A stretch of 64,000 bases of DNA from the NCBI RefSeq assembly GCF_013001025.1, contig NZ_CP053021.1:2501001-2565000 (forward strand). The letters are read 5' to 3'. Source of the DNA: Sphingobium yanoikuyae (GTDB taxonomy: Bacteria > Pseudomonadota > Alphaproteobacteria > Sphingomonadales > Sphingomonadaceae). The notes under the pieces were generated by a model. The model did not search any database. It saw only the letters and a list, made by a program, of their open reading frames with translations, and was not told where the DNA came from. A program made the translations under genes and the position numbers. Positions 47,002-55,143 of the stretch are shown here, one piece after another. Every line of letters starts with the position of its first letter. Positions within the stretch are counted from its first letter, which is position 1.

Positions 47002-49500
47002 ATGCGACATGAGATCAGCCGGCCGGCCTTTGGCGTCCTGCGCCGGCTATGGCTTTCGACGGTTACCCTGGCCGCGCTCGGGGTCGGTCCGTCGGCGCTT
47101 GCGCAGGAACAACCTGTCCCAGCCCCAACCGAAGCCAAGGTCGAGGGGACGATCGTCGTCGTCGGCAACCGCAGCCGCGCGACCACCGCGCTGGAAAGCC
47201 CCGTGCCGATCAATGTGATCGACGACAGCCAGTTGACGACATTGGGAGCAAACAGTTCGCTGCGCGACGCACTGGGCGTGTTGCTGCCTAGTTTCAACTC
47301 GCTGACCGTCAGTTCCTCGTCCTGGAACAGCGTAGCGCGTCCAGCCGGCTTGCGCGGCCTGGGCGGGTCGCATGTGCTGGTGCTGGTGAATGGCAAGCGG
47401 CGCCACAATAGCTCGCTGCTCAACCTGTCGACCGGTAGCGTCGACCAGGGCGCCAATTCGGTCGATATCGACCTGATCCCGGCGGCAGCGATCAAGCGGA
47501 TCGAGGTGCTGCGCGACGGCGCGGCCGCCCAATATGGATCGGACGCGATCGCCGGCGTCATCAACATCGTGCTCAAGGATGACGACCATGGCGGCACGCT
47601 GACGGTGAACGGCGGCAAGCGCTACAGCTACCGCGGCAATTCCGACGGGCGTAATATCGAGGCAGGCGGCAATATCGGTTTCAAGCTGGGGCCGGACGGG
47701 TTCGTCAACATTGCCGCCAGCGCCAAGGACAATAATCATGCCCGCCGCGCCATTCCCGCGACCGGCGCCTTCTATTATCCGCTGGCCAATGGGCAGCCCG
47801 ACCCGCGCGAGAGCCGGGACAAGACGGTGTTTACCGGCGGCCTGCCCGACCTGCGCGCGCTGACGATCCTCTATAATGCAGAACTGCCGCTTTCGCCGGC
47901 CGCAACCCTCTATTCCTCCTCGACCTGGTCGACGCGATCCGCGATCATCGGGCAGAATTTCCGGCGCCCCAATTCCACCAATGCGGTGCTGTCCATCTAT
48001 CCCGATGGCTATGCGCCCAACTACACGCTGGACGAGAATGATTTCCAGATCCTCGCCGGCATCAAGGGCGAAGCGGGGGGCTGGAGCTGGGATCTGTCCA
48101 GCACCTATGGCGAGAACCGGTCGAAGAATGGCTCTACGGAGAGCCTCAACGCCTCCTTGGGCGATGCAAGTCCAACCGAATTCTGGACCTTCACTGCGAA
48201 ATTCGCCCAGTGGACCAACAATCTGGATATTTCCAAGGGGGTGGATATCGGTCTGGCCGAACCGCTGAAAATCTCCTTCGGTGCCGAACATCGCTATGAG
48301 CGGTTCCAGACCATCGCCGGCGACCCGGCAGCCTATGCCAACGGCCTTTATCAATATCCCGCCGGTACGCCGCTGGCCGGCCGCTATGCCACCATCGGCG
48401 CGCAGGGGGCGATCGTCCTCACCCCCGACGATGCGGCCAAGCTCAGCCGCAACAGCTATGCCGCCTATGTCGATCTGGGCGTCAATCCGGTGCCGCGCTG
48501 GTTCATCGGCCTGGCTGGCCGGGCCGAACATTATGACGACAGCGCCGGCAACACGCTGAACGCAAAGTTCACCACCCGCTACGACTTCACCGACAATTTC
48601 GCCATTCGCGGCACGATCAGCAACGGCTTCCGCGCGCCCTCGCTGGCCCAGTCCGCCTTCGCCCAGACGTCGAACCAATATACCACCGTCAACGGCGTCC
48701 AGACCTTCATCACCGCAAAGTCGGTGCGGCCGGGCACGCCGATCGGCGACGCGCTGGGCGCCAAAGCGCTGACCCCGGAAAAATCCTTCAACCTCAGCGC
48801 CGGCTTCAGCTACAAGATCGGCACCCGGTTCAACCTGTCGGTCGACGCCTATCAGATCAAGCTGGACGATCGCATCGCCCAGACCGGCTATCTGACCGGC
48901 GCCGGCGTCAGCGCCATCCTGGTCGCCAACGGCTTCGATCCCAATTATTCGGTGCGCTATTTCGCCAATGCGATCGACACCCGGACCCGCGGCGTCGAAG
49001 CCGTCGCCAACTATCTCCAGCCACTGGGCGAGGACAAGTCGATCCGCTTCACCATCGGCTATAATTACAACAAGACCAAGATCACCCATGTCTCCGACAA
49101 TCCGCCGGAACTGGCCGCGCTCAACCTCACCTTGTTCGACCGTCAGGCGCAGGGCTATATCGCCGGCAACTTGCCCAAGTCGAAACTGATCCTGGGCCAG
49201 GATCTGAAGCTCGGCACTCTCCAGCTCAACCTGCGCGAGACCCGCTATGCCAAGGTCGCCTTCCTCGGCACGACGGCCGCGACCGACCAGTTCTACGGCG
49301 CCAAATGGATCGCCGACATCGACCTGTCCTTCCAGGCGACGCGCAACATCAATGTCGCGATCGGCGCGAACAATTTCTTCGACACCTATCCCGACAAGAA
49401 CATACTGGCGGATACCAACGGCTTCCCGCCCTATCCGGCCCAGTCCCCGTTCGGCTTCTATGGCGGCTATTATTATGGCCGCCTGGCCTTCAGCTTCTGA
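47002..49500 (+). CDS. TonB-dependent receptor of the second sulfur locus
   Basis: Start ATG 47002 follows AAAAAGGGGG. The 832-residue protein has a signal peptide ending SALAQEQ, TonB-box-like TIVVVGNRSRA, plug motifs VLLPSFNSLTVSSSSWNSVA, GLRGLGGSHVLVLVNGKRRH and VLRDGAAAQYGSDAIAGVIN, and a barrel ending RLAFSF. The plug style differs from both pectin receptors. It lies between the binding protein and the monooxygenase genes, so a sulfur- or aromatic-containing substrate is inferred. Confidence 0.9.
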   Translation: MRHEISRPAFGVLRRLWLSTVTLAALGVGPSALAQEQPVPAPTEAKVEGTIVVVGNRSRATTALESPVPINVIDDSQLTTLGANSSLRDALGVLLPSFNSLTVSSSSWNSVARPAGLRGLGGSHVLVLVNGKRRHNSSLLNLSTGSVDQGANSVDIDLIPAAAIKRIEVLRDGAAAQYGSDAIAGVINIVLKDDDHGGTLTVNGGKRYSYRGNSDGRNIEAGGNIGFKLGPDGFVNIAASAKDNNHARRAIPATGAFYYPLANGQPDPRESRDKTVFTGGLPDLRALTILYNAELPLSPAATLYSSSTWSTRSAIIGQNFRRPNSTNAVLSIYPDGYAPNYTLDENDFQILAGIKGEAGGWSWDLSSTYGENRSKNGSTESLNASLGDASPTEFWTFTAKFAQWTNNLDISKGVDIGLAEPLKISFGAEHRYERFQTIAGDPAAYANGLYQYPAGTPLAGRYATIGAQGAIVLTPDDAAKLSRNSYAAYVDLGVNPVPRWFIGLAGRAEHYDDSAGNTLNAKFTTRYDFTDNFAIRGTISNGFRAPSLAQSAFAQTSNQYTTVNGVQTFITAKSVRPGTPIGDALGAKALTPEKSFNLSAGFSYKIGTRFNLSVDAYQIKLDDRIAQTGYLTGAGVSAILVANGFDPNYSVRYFANAIDTRTRGVEAVANYLQPLGEDKSIRFTIGYNYNKTKITHVSDNPPELAALNLTLFDRQAQGYIAGNLPKSKLILGQDLKLGTLQLNLRETRYAKVAFLGTTAATDQFYGAKWIADIDLSFQATRNINVAIGANNFFDTYPDKNILADTNGFPPYPAQSPFGFYGGYYYGRLAFSF

Positions 49501-49513
49501 TGGAGACGCAGGC

Positions 49514-50878
49514 ATGACCCACCCCTCCGGCACGCTCAAGCTCGGCGCTTTCCTGTCGGGGCACGGCTCGCACAATGCGAGCTGGCGCCTGCCGGAGGCG
49601 GATGTCGATGCCTCGCGCAGCTTCGCGCCCTATGCCCGGGTCGCCCGGAAACTGGAACAGGGCCTGTTCGACGCGATCTTCCTCAACGACAGCGTCGCCA
49701 TTCCCGATCTCGACGCCGATTCACTGGCGCGCACGTCGCAGGGCATGCGCTGGGATCCGTTGACGCTGCTGCCCGCCCTGGCTGTTGTCACCAGCCGGAT
49801 CGGCCTCATCAGCACGGCCAACACCACCTATAACGAACCCTATACGCTCGCCCGCCGGCTCGCCTCGCTCGACCATCTGAGCGCAGGGCGCGCCGGCTGG
49901 AACCTGGTCACCTCGCTCGGCGGTGGCGAGAATTTCAACCGCGAGGATCATGTCCTGCACGCCCAGCGCTATCAGCGGGCCGAGGAGTTTTTCGATGTCA
50001 TCACCGGCCTGTGGGACAGTTGGGAAGATGACGCCTTCGTCCAGGACAAGCAGAGCGGCATCTGGGCCGATCCCGCCAAGCTTCACCGGCTGGATCACAA
50101 GGGCGCGCATTTTTCGGTGCAGGGACCGCTCAACGCGGCGCGCCCGGTCCAGGGCTATCCCGTGATCGCCCAGGCCGGATCATCCGATGACGGCCGCGAA
50201 CTGGCGGCGCGGACGGCGGAAATCATCTTCACCGCCGCCCAGACGATCGACGAGGCGCTGGCCTTCGGCGCGGACATCACCGCCCGCCTCGGCCGTTATG
50301 GCCGCAAGCGCAGCGACGTCCGCATCCTGCCCGGCATATCGGTCTATGTCGGCCAGGATGCCGAGGAAGCCCGCGCCCGCTACGAAGCGCTTCAGGATCT
50401 GCTCGATCCGGTTTTCGCGCTCAAGGGCATATCCCGCTTCGTCAATATCGGCATCGACCTGTGGACTCTGCCGCTGGACGAACCGGTCGTACTGCCCGCC
50501 GCAATCCCCGTCACCAACACGCACAAGAGCCGCCAGCAACTGGTGATCGACCTGATCCGCCGCGAACAGCCGACGGTGCGGCAATTGCTGCGCAAGATGG
50601 TCGCCGGCGGGCATCGCATCCTGTTCGGCAGTGCGCGCGACATTGCCGATGATTTTGAGCATTGGCTCCATGCCGGCGCGGCCGACGGGTTCAACATCAT
50701 GTTCCCCGACCTGCATGGATCGGTCGACCGTTTCGTTGAGGAGGTTGTCCCCGAACTGCAGCGGCGCGGTGTGTTCCGCACCGCCTATGAGGGCGCCACG
50801 CTGCGCGACAATCTGGGCCTCGATCGCCCGGACAACCGCTTCACCCGTCCCCCGCCAGTGGCGGCTGTCAGGAACTGA
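49514..50878 (+). CDS. FMN-dependent LLM-class monooxygenase, NtaA/SnaA/DszA family
   Basis: Start ATG 49514, 13 bases after the TBDR stop with GGAG upstream; 454 residues. Diagnostic parts are LKLGAFLSGHGSHNASWRLP, LDHLSAGRAGWNLVTSLGGG, GLWDSWEDDAFVQDKQSG and RRGVFRTAYEGATLRDNLGL. It is a clear paralogue of the 8449 enzyme (shared GLWDSWED and LDHKG segments). It probably oxidatively cleaves a C-S or C-N bond of the imported compound and needs FMNH2 supplied from elsewhere. Confidence 0.9.
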   Translation: MTHPSGTLKLGAFLSGHGSHNASWRLPEADVDASRSFAPYARVARKLEQGLFDAIFLNDSVAIPDLDADSLARTSQGMRWDPLTLLPALAVVTSRIGLISTANTTYNEPYTLARRLASLDHLSAGRAGWNLVTSLGGGENFNREDHVLHAQRYQRAEEFFDVITGLWDSWEDDAFVQDKQSGIWADPAKLHRLDHKGAHFSVQGPLNAARPVQGYPVIAQAGSSDDGRELAARTAEIIFTAAQTIDEALAFGADITARLGRYGRKRSDVRILPGISVYVGQDAEEARARYEALQDLLDPVFALKGISRFVNIGIDLWTLPLDEPVVLPAAIPVTNTHKSRQQLVIDLIRREQPTVRQLLRKMVAGGHRILFGSARDIADDFEHWLHAGAADGFNIMFPDLHGSVDRFVEEVVPELQRRGVFRTAYEGATLRDNLGLDRPDNRFTRPPPVAAVRN

Positions 50879-50919
50879 GCGGCGCTTCATTCCCAAAATC
50901 TTAGAACAAGGAACCGGAC

Positions 50920-51600
50920 ATGTCCCAGCCCCATGACCCAATCGATCAACATTGGGCCGATCTTCTCTCGCCCGGCCGAAGGCAATTGCTGCGCGCAGGC
51001 GGACTGGCTGCTGCCGGTGGCCTTATCGGCGCGCCTGCCTTTGCCGCCGCTCTTCCGTCCTCTCCCGCCGCCATCGCCGCCCATACGGGCAAGAGCCCCT
51101 GGGGCTATGCCACCGCCACGGAACCGACGCCCCGTCCCCTGGCGGTGCGCCCCGGCGAGGAGCATGGTCTGCCCGATCGGCCCCGCGCCTATACCGATAT
51201 CAAGAGCTATCATGCCCATATCTATTTCGACGAGGATAGTTACGAGAAGGCAGTCCGCATCCGGCAATGGACGGCGGAACGCTTTGCGGTGGAGTTGGGC
51301 AACTGGAATGCGAAGCCGCGCGGCCCGCATGTCACGCCATCCTTCTATTTCGGCTTCGGCACCGACCTGCAGCCGCTGATCCTGCCCTGGCTCCAGCTCA
51401 ACAGCCTGGGCCTGACCATCCTTGTCCATCCCAATACCGACGATCCGCGCGCCGACCACCTCCATTATGCCCTGTGGGTGAACCGGTCGCAGCCGGTCAA
51501 CGCCTATGGCATGAAGAAGCCGGACCTTGCGGCTGGCGAGCCGGCCGTGGAACAAATCTATCCCAATACCCGGCCGACGGTCGCGATCGAGCGTAGCTGA
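50920..51600 (+). CDS. DOPA 4,5-dioxygenase-family protein with Tat-like signal
   Basis: The 226-residue protein has an N-terminal GRRQLLRAGGLAAAGGLIG followed by APAFAA, a twin-arginine-like export signal. The dioxygenase domain (about 95-215) has SYHAHIYFDED, PRGPHVTPSFYFGFG, ILVHPNTDDPRADHLHYALW; the histidines HAH, GPH and DHLHYALW fit the metal site of this extradiol family. Export of a ring-cleaving dioxygenase would be unusual. It follows the monooxygenase and overlaps the SDR gene by 1 base, suggesting a catechol-like intermediate. Confidence 0.82.
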   Translation: MSQPHDPIDQHWADLLSPGRRQLLRAGGLAAAGGLIGAPAFAAALPSSPAAIAAHTGKSPWGYATATEPTPRPLAVRPGEEHGLPDRPRAYTDIKSYHAHIYFDEDSYEKAVRIRQWTAERFAVELGNWNAKPRGPHVTPSFYFGFGTDLQPLILPWLQLNSLGLTILVHPNTDDPRADHLHYALWVNRSQPVNAYGMKKPDLAAGEPAVEQIYPNTRPTVAIERS

Positions 51601-52325
51601 TGGGCGCTGCGAGGGAACAAGCGGGCCGGCATTATGCCATCGTCGGCGGCAGCAGCGGCATCGGCCTTGCCGTGGCGAAATTGCTGGTCGCGCGCGGCGA
51701 CAGAGTGCTGATCGGCGGGCGATCGCCCGACCGATTGTCCAGCGCCATCGCGACATTGGGGGAGCAGGCCTTCGCCCGCTCCATCGACACCGGCGATCGC
51801 GCATCGATCGCGGCCTTCTTCAACGATGTGCCGGCGCTCGACGGACTATTCACCCCGGCCGCCAGCTATCGCACCGGGGCCTTTCGTGACGGCGATGTTG
51901 ACACAAGCGAAGCGCTGTTCGACGCCAAATTCTGGGGGCAATATTGGACCGTCCACGCCGCCCTTCCGATGTTGAAACAGACAGCATCGATCCTGCTGAT
52001 GTCGGGTGCGGCCTCGGTCCGACCGATCGGCGCGCCGGCCTATGCCGCCTGCAATGCAGCGCTGGAGGGATTGGCGCGCGGCCTGGCGTTCGAATTGTCC
52101 CCGATCCGGGTCAATTGCCTGTCTCCCGGCACCACCGACAGCGACCTGTGGCGGGGTCGCCCCGCGCCGCAGCGTGAGACCGCCTACGCCCATTGGAACG
52201 GACTTTGCCTGACCGGACGCCCCGCCCAAGTCGAGGAACAGGCGCAGGCGGCCCTGTTCCTGCTCGACAATGGCAATATGACCGGCGCCACCTTGTTCTG
52301 CGATGGCGGCTATAGTTTCCGCTAG
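51600..52325 (+). CDS. Short-chain dehydrogenase/reductase
   Basis: This 241-residue enzyme has the nucleotide-binding motif YAIVGGSSGIGLAVAKLL (about 12-29) and GRSPDRL. The active-site serine lies in LMSGAASVRP and the tyrosine in AYAACNAALEGLARGL, where the usual lysine four residues on is Asn; some SDR subfamilies carry this change. It ends MTGATLFCDGGYSFR. It is coupled to the dioxygenase gene. Its stop codon shares a CTAG with that of the convergent ferredoxin gene. Confidence 0.88.
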   Translation: MGAAREQAGRHYAIVGGSSGIGLAVAKLLVARGDRVLIGGRSPDRLSSAIATLGEQAFARSIDTGDRASIAAFFNDVPALDGLFTPAASYRTGAFRDGDVDTSEALFDAKFWGQYWTVHAALPMLKQTASILLMSGAASVRPIGAPAYAACNAALEGLARGLAFELSPIRVNCLSPGTTDSDLWRGRPAPQRETAYAHWNGLCLTGRPAQVEEQAQAALFLLDNGNMTGATLFCDGGYSFR

Positions 52326-52714
52326 GCAATGTCCGTGTCCGCCCATCGCGCGGCATAACGGCGGGCGGCGATCTCCGCCCCTTCGCGCAACAAGGGGCCG
52401 AGTTGCCAGAAGTCCTGTAGATGCGGTGCCTCTGGCGGTGCATCGCGATCCCAGCCATAATCATGGCGCAGCCGCCCGACTTGCCCCATGGCCAGCGCCT
52501 CAACGGCGGACAGGCTTGGCGCGCCCTCCTGCTCGGGCGCGACATAGAGGGCGTCGGCCGGGCAATAGAGTTCGCACATGAAACAGGTCTGGCACTGATC
52601 CAGCCGTGCGATCAGCGGCACGCCATCGGTTCCGGCGTCGAAGACATGGGTGGGACAGGCCACAACGCAGGCCTGGCAACCGGTGCAGCGCTCCTCGAAT
52701 ATCTGTGCGATCAT
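52322..52714 (-). CDS. 2[4Fe-4S] ferredoxin-type protein
   Basis: Start ATG 52714 overlaps the flavoprotein stop. The 130-residue protein has two clusters, RCTGCQACVVACP and QCQTCFMCELYCP (CxxCxxCxxxC each), then a unique C-terminal tail (GRLRHDYGWDRDAPPEAPHL). The cluster part resembles AprB, and the partner gene resembles AprA/fumarate reductase flavoproteins. It likely passes electrons to or from that flavoprotein. It is transcribed towards the SDR gene. Confidence 0.85.
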   Translation of the reverse strand: MIAQIFEERCTGCQACVVACPTHVFDAGTDGVPLIARLDQCQTCFMCELYCPADALYVAPEQEGAPSLSAVEALAMGQVGRLRHDYGWDRDAPPEAPHLQDFWQLGPLLREGAEIAARRYAARWADTDIA

Positions 52715-54306
52715 GCGGCGATCTCCTGCGCTGCGGGCCGTTCCGGACGGGTCCAGACGTGATCCAGCCCTGCGACCAGCAGCCGGCTCTGCTGCGCCGG
52801 ATCGGTCCCCGGCCGATCGATGCGCATATGCATGCCGCGACTTTCGTCGCGCGCCAGGGCCGCTGCCACGATCCAGCCCGCACACGCCGCCATTGCCGCA
52901 TGTTCGCGCAAGGCCACCGCCGCCAGCCCCTCCGCACGGCCATGATCCGCGATCGTGCGCCAGACGGCCTCGACCGCGTCCCGGTGCCGCTCAAGCTTGC
53001 CCGCACTGCGCCAGAGCGCTGCATCATAGCCGATGGTCGCGGCCTGGATGATCGGCAGCCCCTCACGAACGTCGGGAAGCCGTGCGGTGGAAGCGGGCCG
53101 CAGGCCGACCGTGCCGGCCGCCAGCACCGGCGTATCGCCTCGTCGTCCGGTCCGACGTGCATGGGCCGCCGCAGCGGCGCCGGCGATCCGGCCGGAGGTC
53201 AGCGCCCAGGCGGCATTTTGCGCGCCGCCGCCGCTAGTGGCGCCGGCGACCAGTTCGCGCGTGGCGCTGTCACCCGCCGCATAGAGATTGGCGACGCTGG
53301 TCTCGCAGCCGTCGCCGACGATCTGCACCCCGCCGGTGCCGCGGACCGTGCCTTCGCCGAATAGTCGCACCGGGAAGCGATCGCGGAACAGATCGATCCG
53401 CTTGTGCTCGAACGGCGCGAGCGAGGCGGGCTGGATGCGGCGCAGGCCTTGTTTCAGAGCGTCCGGCGCGTCGGACAGGTCGGCCAGTACCGGTCCAGCC
53501 TCCAGCGCGCGGGCCAGGGCACGCAGATGCGCCGCCTCCCCGCTCATCGGTGGCGGCACATCCAGTTCGCGGCCTTCGGTATCGAAGAAGCGGGCTGCGA
53601 AATAGGGCAGCGTCCGGGTCGAATTCCAGGCCGGCGAGAGGGAATAGGATACGGAAAATTCCATGCCCGACAGCACAGCGCCGACTTCCGCCGCCATCAG
53701 CAATCCATCGCCGCTATTGCCATGGCTGCCGATCAGCCCGGATCGGAAGGCGCAGCCGCCGGTCGCAATCACGACCGCACCCGCGCGCACTGTCCAGGCC
53801 TGTTGCTTCAGCCGCGCATAGCCGGCCGCCCCCGCCACCGATCCATCGGCATGCAGCAGCAGTTCCAGTGCGGGATGATGATCCAATATGGTGACACCGG
53901 CATACTGCGCAAAGCGACGCAGGGCACGCATATATTCCGGCCCGCGCACGCCGGAGTAGAAAGTGCCGCCCTTGCCGTCGCCGGCAAAAGGATAATAGCC
54001 CGCCAGCTGCGGCAGGGCACGCCAGGTTTCATCGATGATACGCGCCATCCAGTCCCGTTCGGCCAGGCCAAAGCTGCGGGCGTAACGCTCCTCGATCGCG
54101 GCCTCGCGCCGTCCCGGTTCCGGCGCGACCCACCAATGATTGGGACCACCGGTCGCCGTGACGCCGCTCGTCCCGACAAAGCCCTTGTCCACCAGCAGCA
54201 CGTCGGCGCCCGCCTGTGCCGCCATGATCGCTGCCCAGCAGGCCGCCATGCCGCCGCCGATGATCAGGACATCGGCGCTGCGCGTGATCGGCGCGGCTTC
54301 GCTCAT
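52711..54306 (-). CDS. FAD-dependent flavoprotein, fumarate-reductase/AprA-like
   Basis: This 531-residue protein has an N-terminal FAD site VLIIGGGMAACWAAIMAAQA, VVIATGGCAFRSG, SHGNSGDGLLMAAEVGA and the second dinucleotide region VANLYAAGDSATRELVAGAT. The C-terminal helical part (REHAAMAACAG) fits this superfamily. It pairs by 4-base overlap with a 2[4Fe-4S] ferredoxin. The arrangement resembles adenylylsulfate reductase AprBA, but the ferredoxin tail and context suggest a different redox reaction. Confidence 0.87.
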   Translation of the reverse strand: MSEAAPITRSADVLIIGGGMAACWAAIMAAQAGADVLLVDKGFVGTSGVTATGGPNHWWVAPEPGRREAAIEERYARSFGLAERDWMARIIDETWRALPQLAGYYPFAGDGKGGTFYSGVRGPEYMRALRRFAQYAGVTILDHHPALELLLHADGSVAGAAGYARLKQQAWTVRAGAVVIATGGCAFRSGLIGSHGNSGDGLLMAAEVGAVLSGMEFSVSYSLSPAWNSTRTLPYFAARFFDTEGRELDVPPPMSGEAAHLRALARALEAGPVLADLSDAPDALKQGLRRIQPASLAPFEHKRIDLFRDRFPVRLFGEGTVRGTGGVQIVGDGCETSVANLYAAGDSATRELVAGATSGGGAQNAAWALTSGRIAGAAAAAHARRTGRRGDTPVLAAGTVGLRPASTARLPDVREGLPIIQAATIGYDAALWRSAGKLERHRDAVEAVWRTIADHGRAEGLAAVALREHAAMAACAGWIVAAALARDESRGMHMRIDRPGTDPAQQSRLLVAGLDHVWTRPERPAAQEIAA

Positions 54307-54760
54307 TCAGCGGCAACAGCGGCAGGCGAAGCTACAATGGCGCTGTAGCGGTTTTCCGGCACCGGCAGGCCAAGATGGCCGCGCAGCGTGTCATGCGCTT
54401 ATTCGGTGCGGAACAGACCCCGCGCTTGCAGGATCGGCACCACCTCCTCACGGAAGCGGCGGAACGGTTCGGGCGAACCGGCGAATTGCGAGCGCCAATC
54501 ACCGAAGCGACCGACGGCCAGGCGCAGTGTCACACCCGCCTCCTGCGCTGTCTGGATGATCCGCTTGGCCTGCCCCATATAGCTGTGGTCGAGCGCTTCG
54601 CGACCAGCGTCTTCGATCGCGCGAGCCTTCTCGCTGTCGGCAATGGCTTCGGGTCGGCGAGGATATTGATAGGCTCGGGATCGAGCCAACTCGACTGGTT
54701 GCCACCCGCCCCCTCCAGGATCGCGCCCTGATGCAGTTGGCTGTGCGTTTCGTCGGCCAT
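54303..54760 (-). pseudogene. Decayed LLM-class flavin monooxygenase
   Basis: Pieces of an NtaA/DszA-type enzyme remain: an N-terminus (HQGAILEGAGGNQSSWLDP), a middle piece (GVTLRLAVGRFGDWRSQF) in another frame, and the C-terminus RARGLFRTE-like ILQARGLFRTE, then TAA where Tyr is expected, then DTLRGHLGLPVPENRYSA. Hundreds of codons are missing, there is a frameshift, and there is an in-frame stop. The original stop overlapped the flavoprotein start, so it belonged to that operon. Confidence 0.85.
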
Positions 54761-55143
54761 CGTCGCCTCCCTTGAATGAGACGAGCGTAACCGTGCGGAC
54801 CCCACCGGCATAACGAGAGCTTCTCATAGGCTGTTGTGAAAGGCTGATGAACAGGTTGTTGCAGAAGAACGCAACGAAAAGGCCAAGTTCATTAGTTACG
54901 GATTACCTCCGAAAATGCTGCTCAAATGACGGTGATTTTCTAAAAAGCCAGTTCCTGTCGACAGTTTAGGAACGCGTCCCGTCCGGTCAGCGTAATAGAC
55001 AACCCGCGAGGAAATGGCTGATATTGCTCTGCTCCGACGCGCAAACAGACGCTTTGCAACATCCTGCAAAGAAGCTGAAATATCTCCAAGGTTGCTAACG
55101 CGACCTATTCGCATTAGCTGGGTCCCGAATTTAGGGGATCATC
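54761..55143. other. Intergenic region before the second iron cassette
   Basis: About 380 bases without a supported gene. It contains the Fur-like repeat at 55096-55118 close to the receptor start; otherwise nothing recognised. Confidence 0.6.
55096..55118. promoter_or_regulatory. Fur-like inverted repeat upstream of siderophore receptor
   Basis: CTAACGCG-ACCTATT-CGCATTAG has 8-bp arms with one mismatch and lies 26 bases before the receptor start. CGCATT/AATGCG-type arms also occur in the palindrome at 851-866. Iron control is inferred. Confidence 0.45.
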
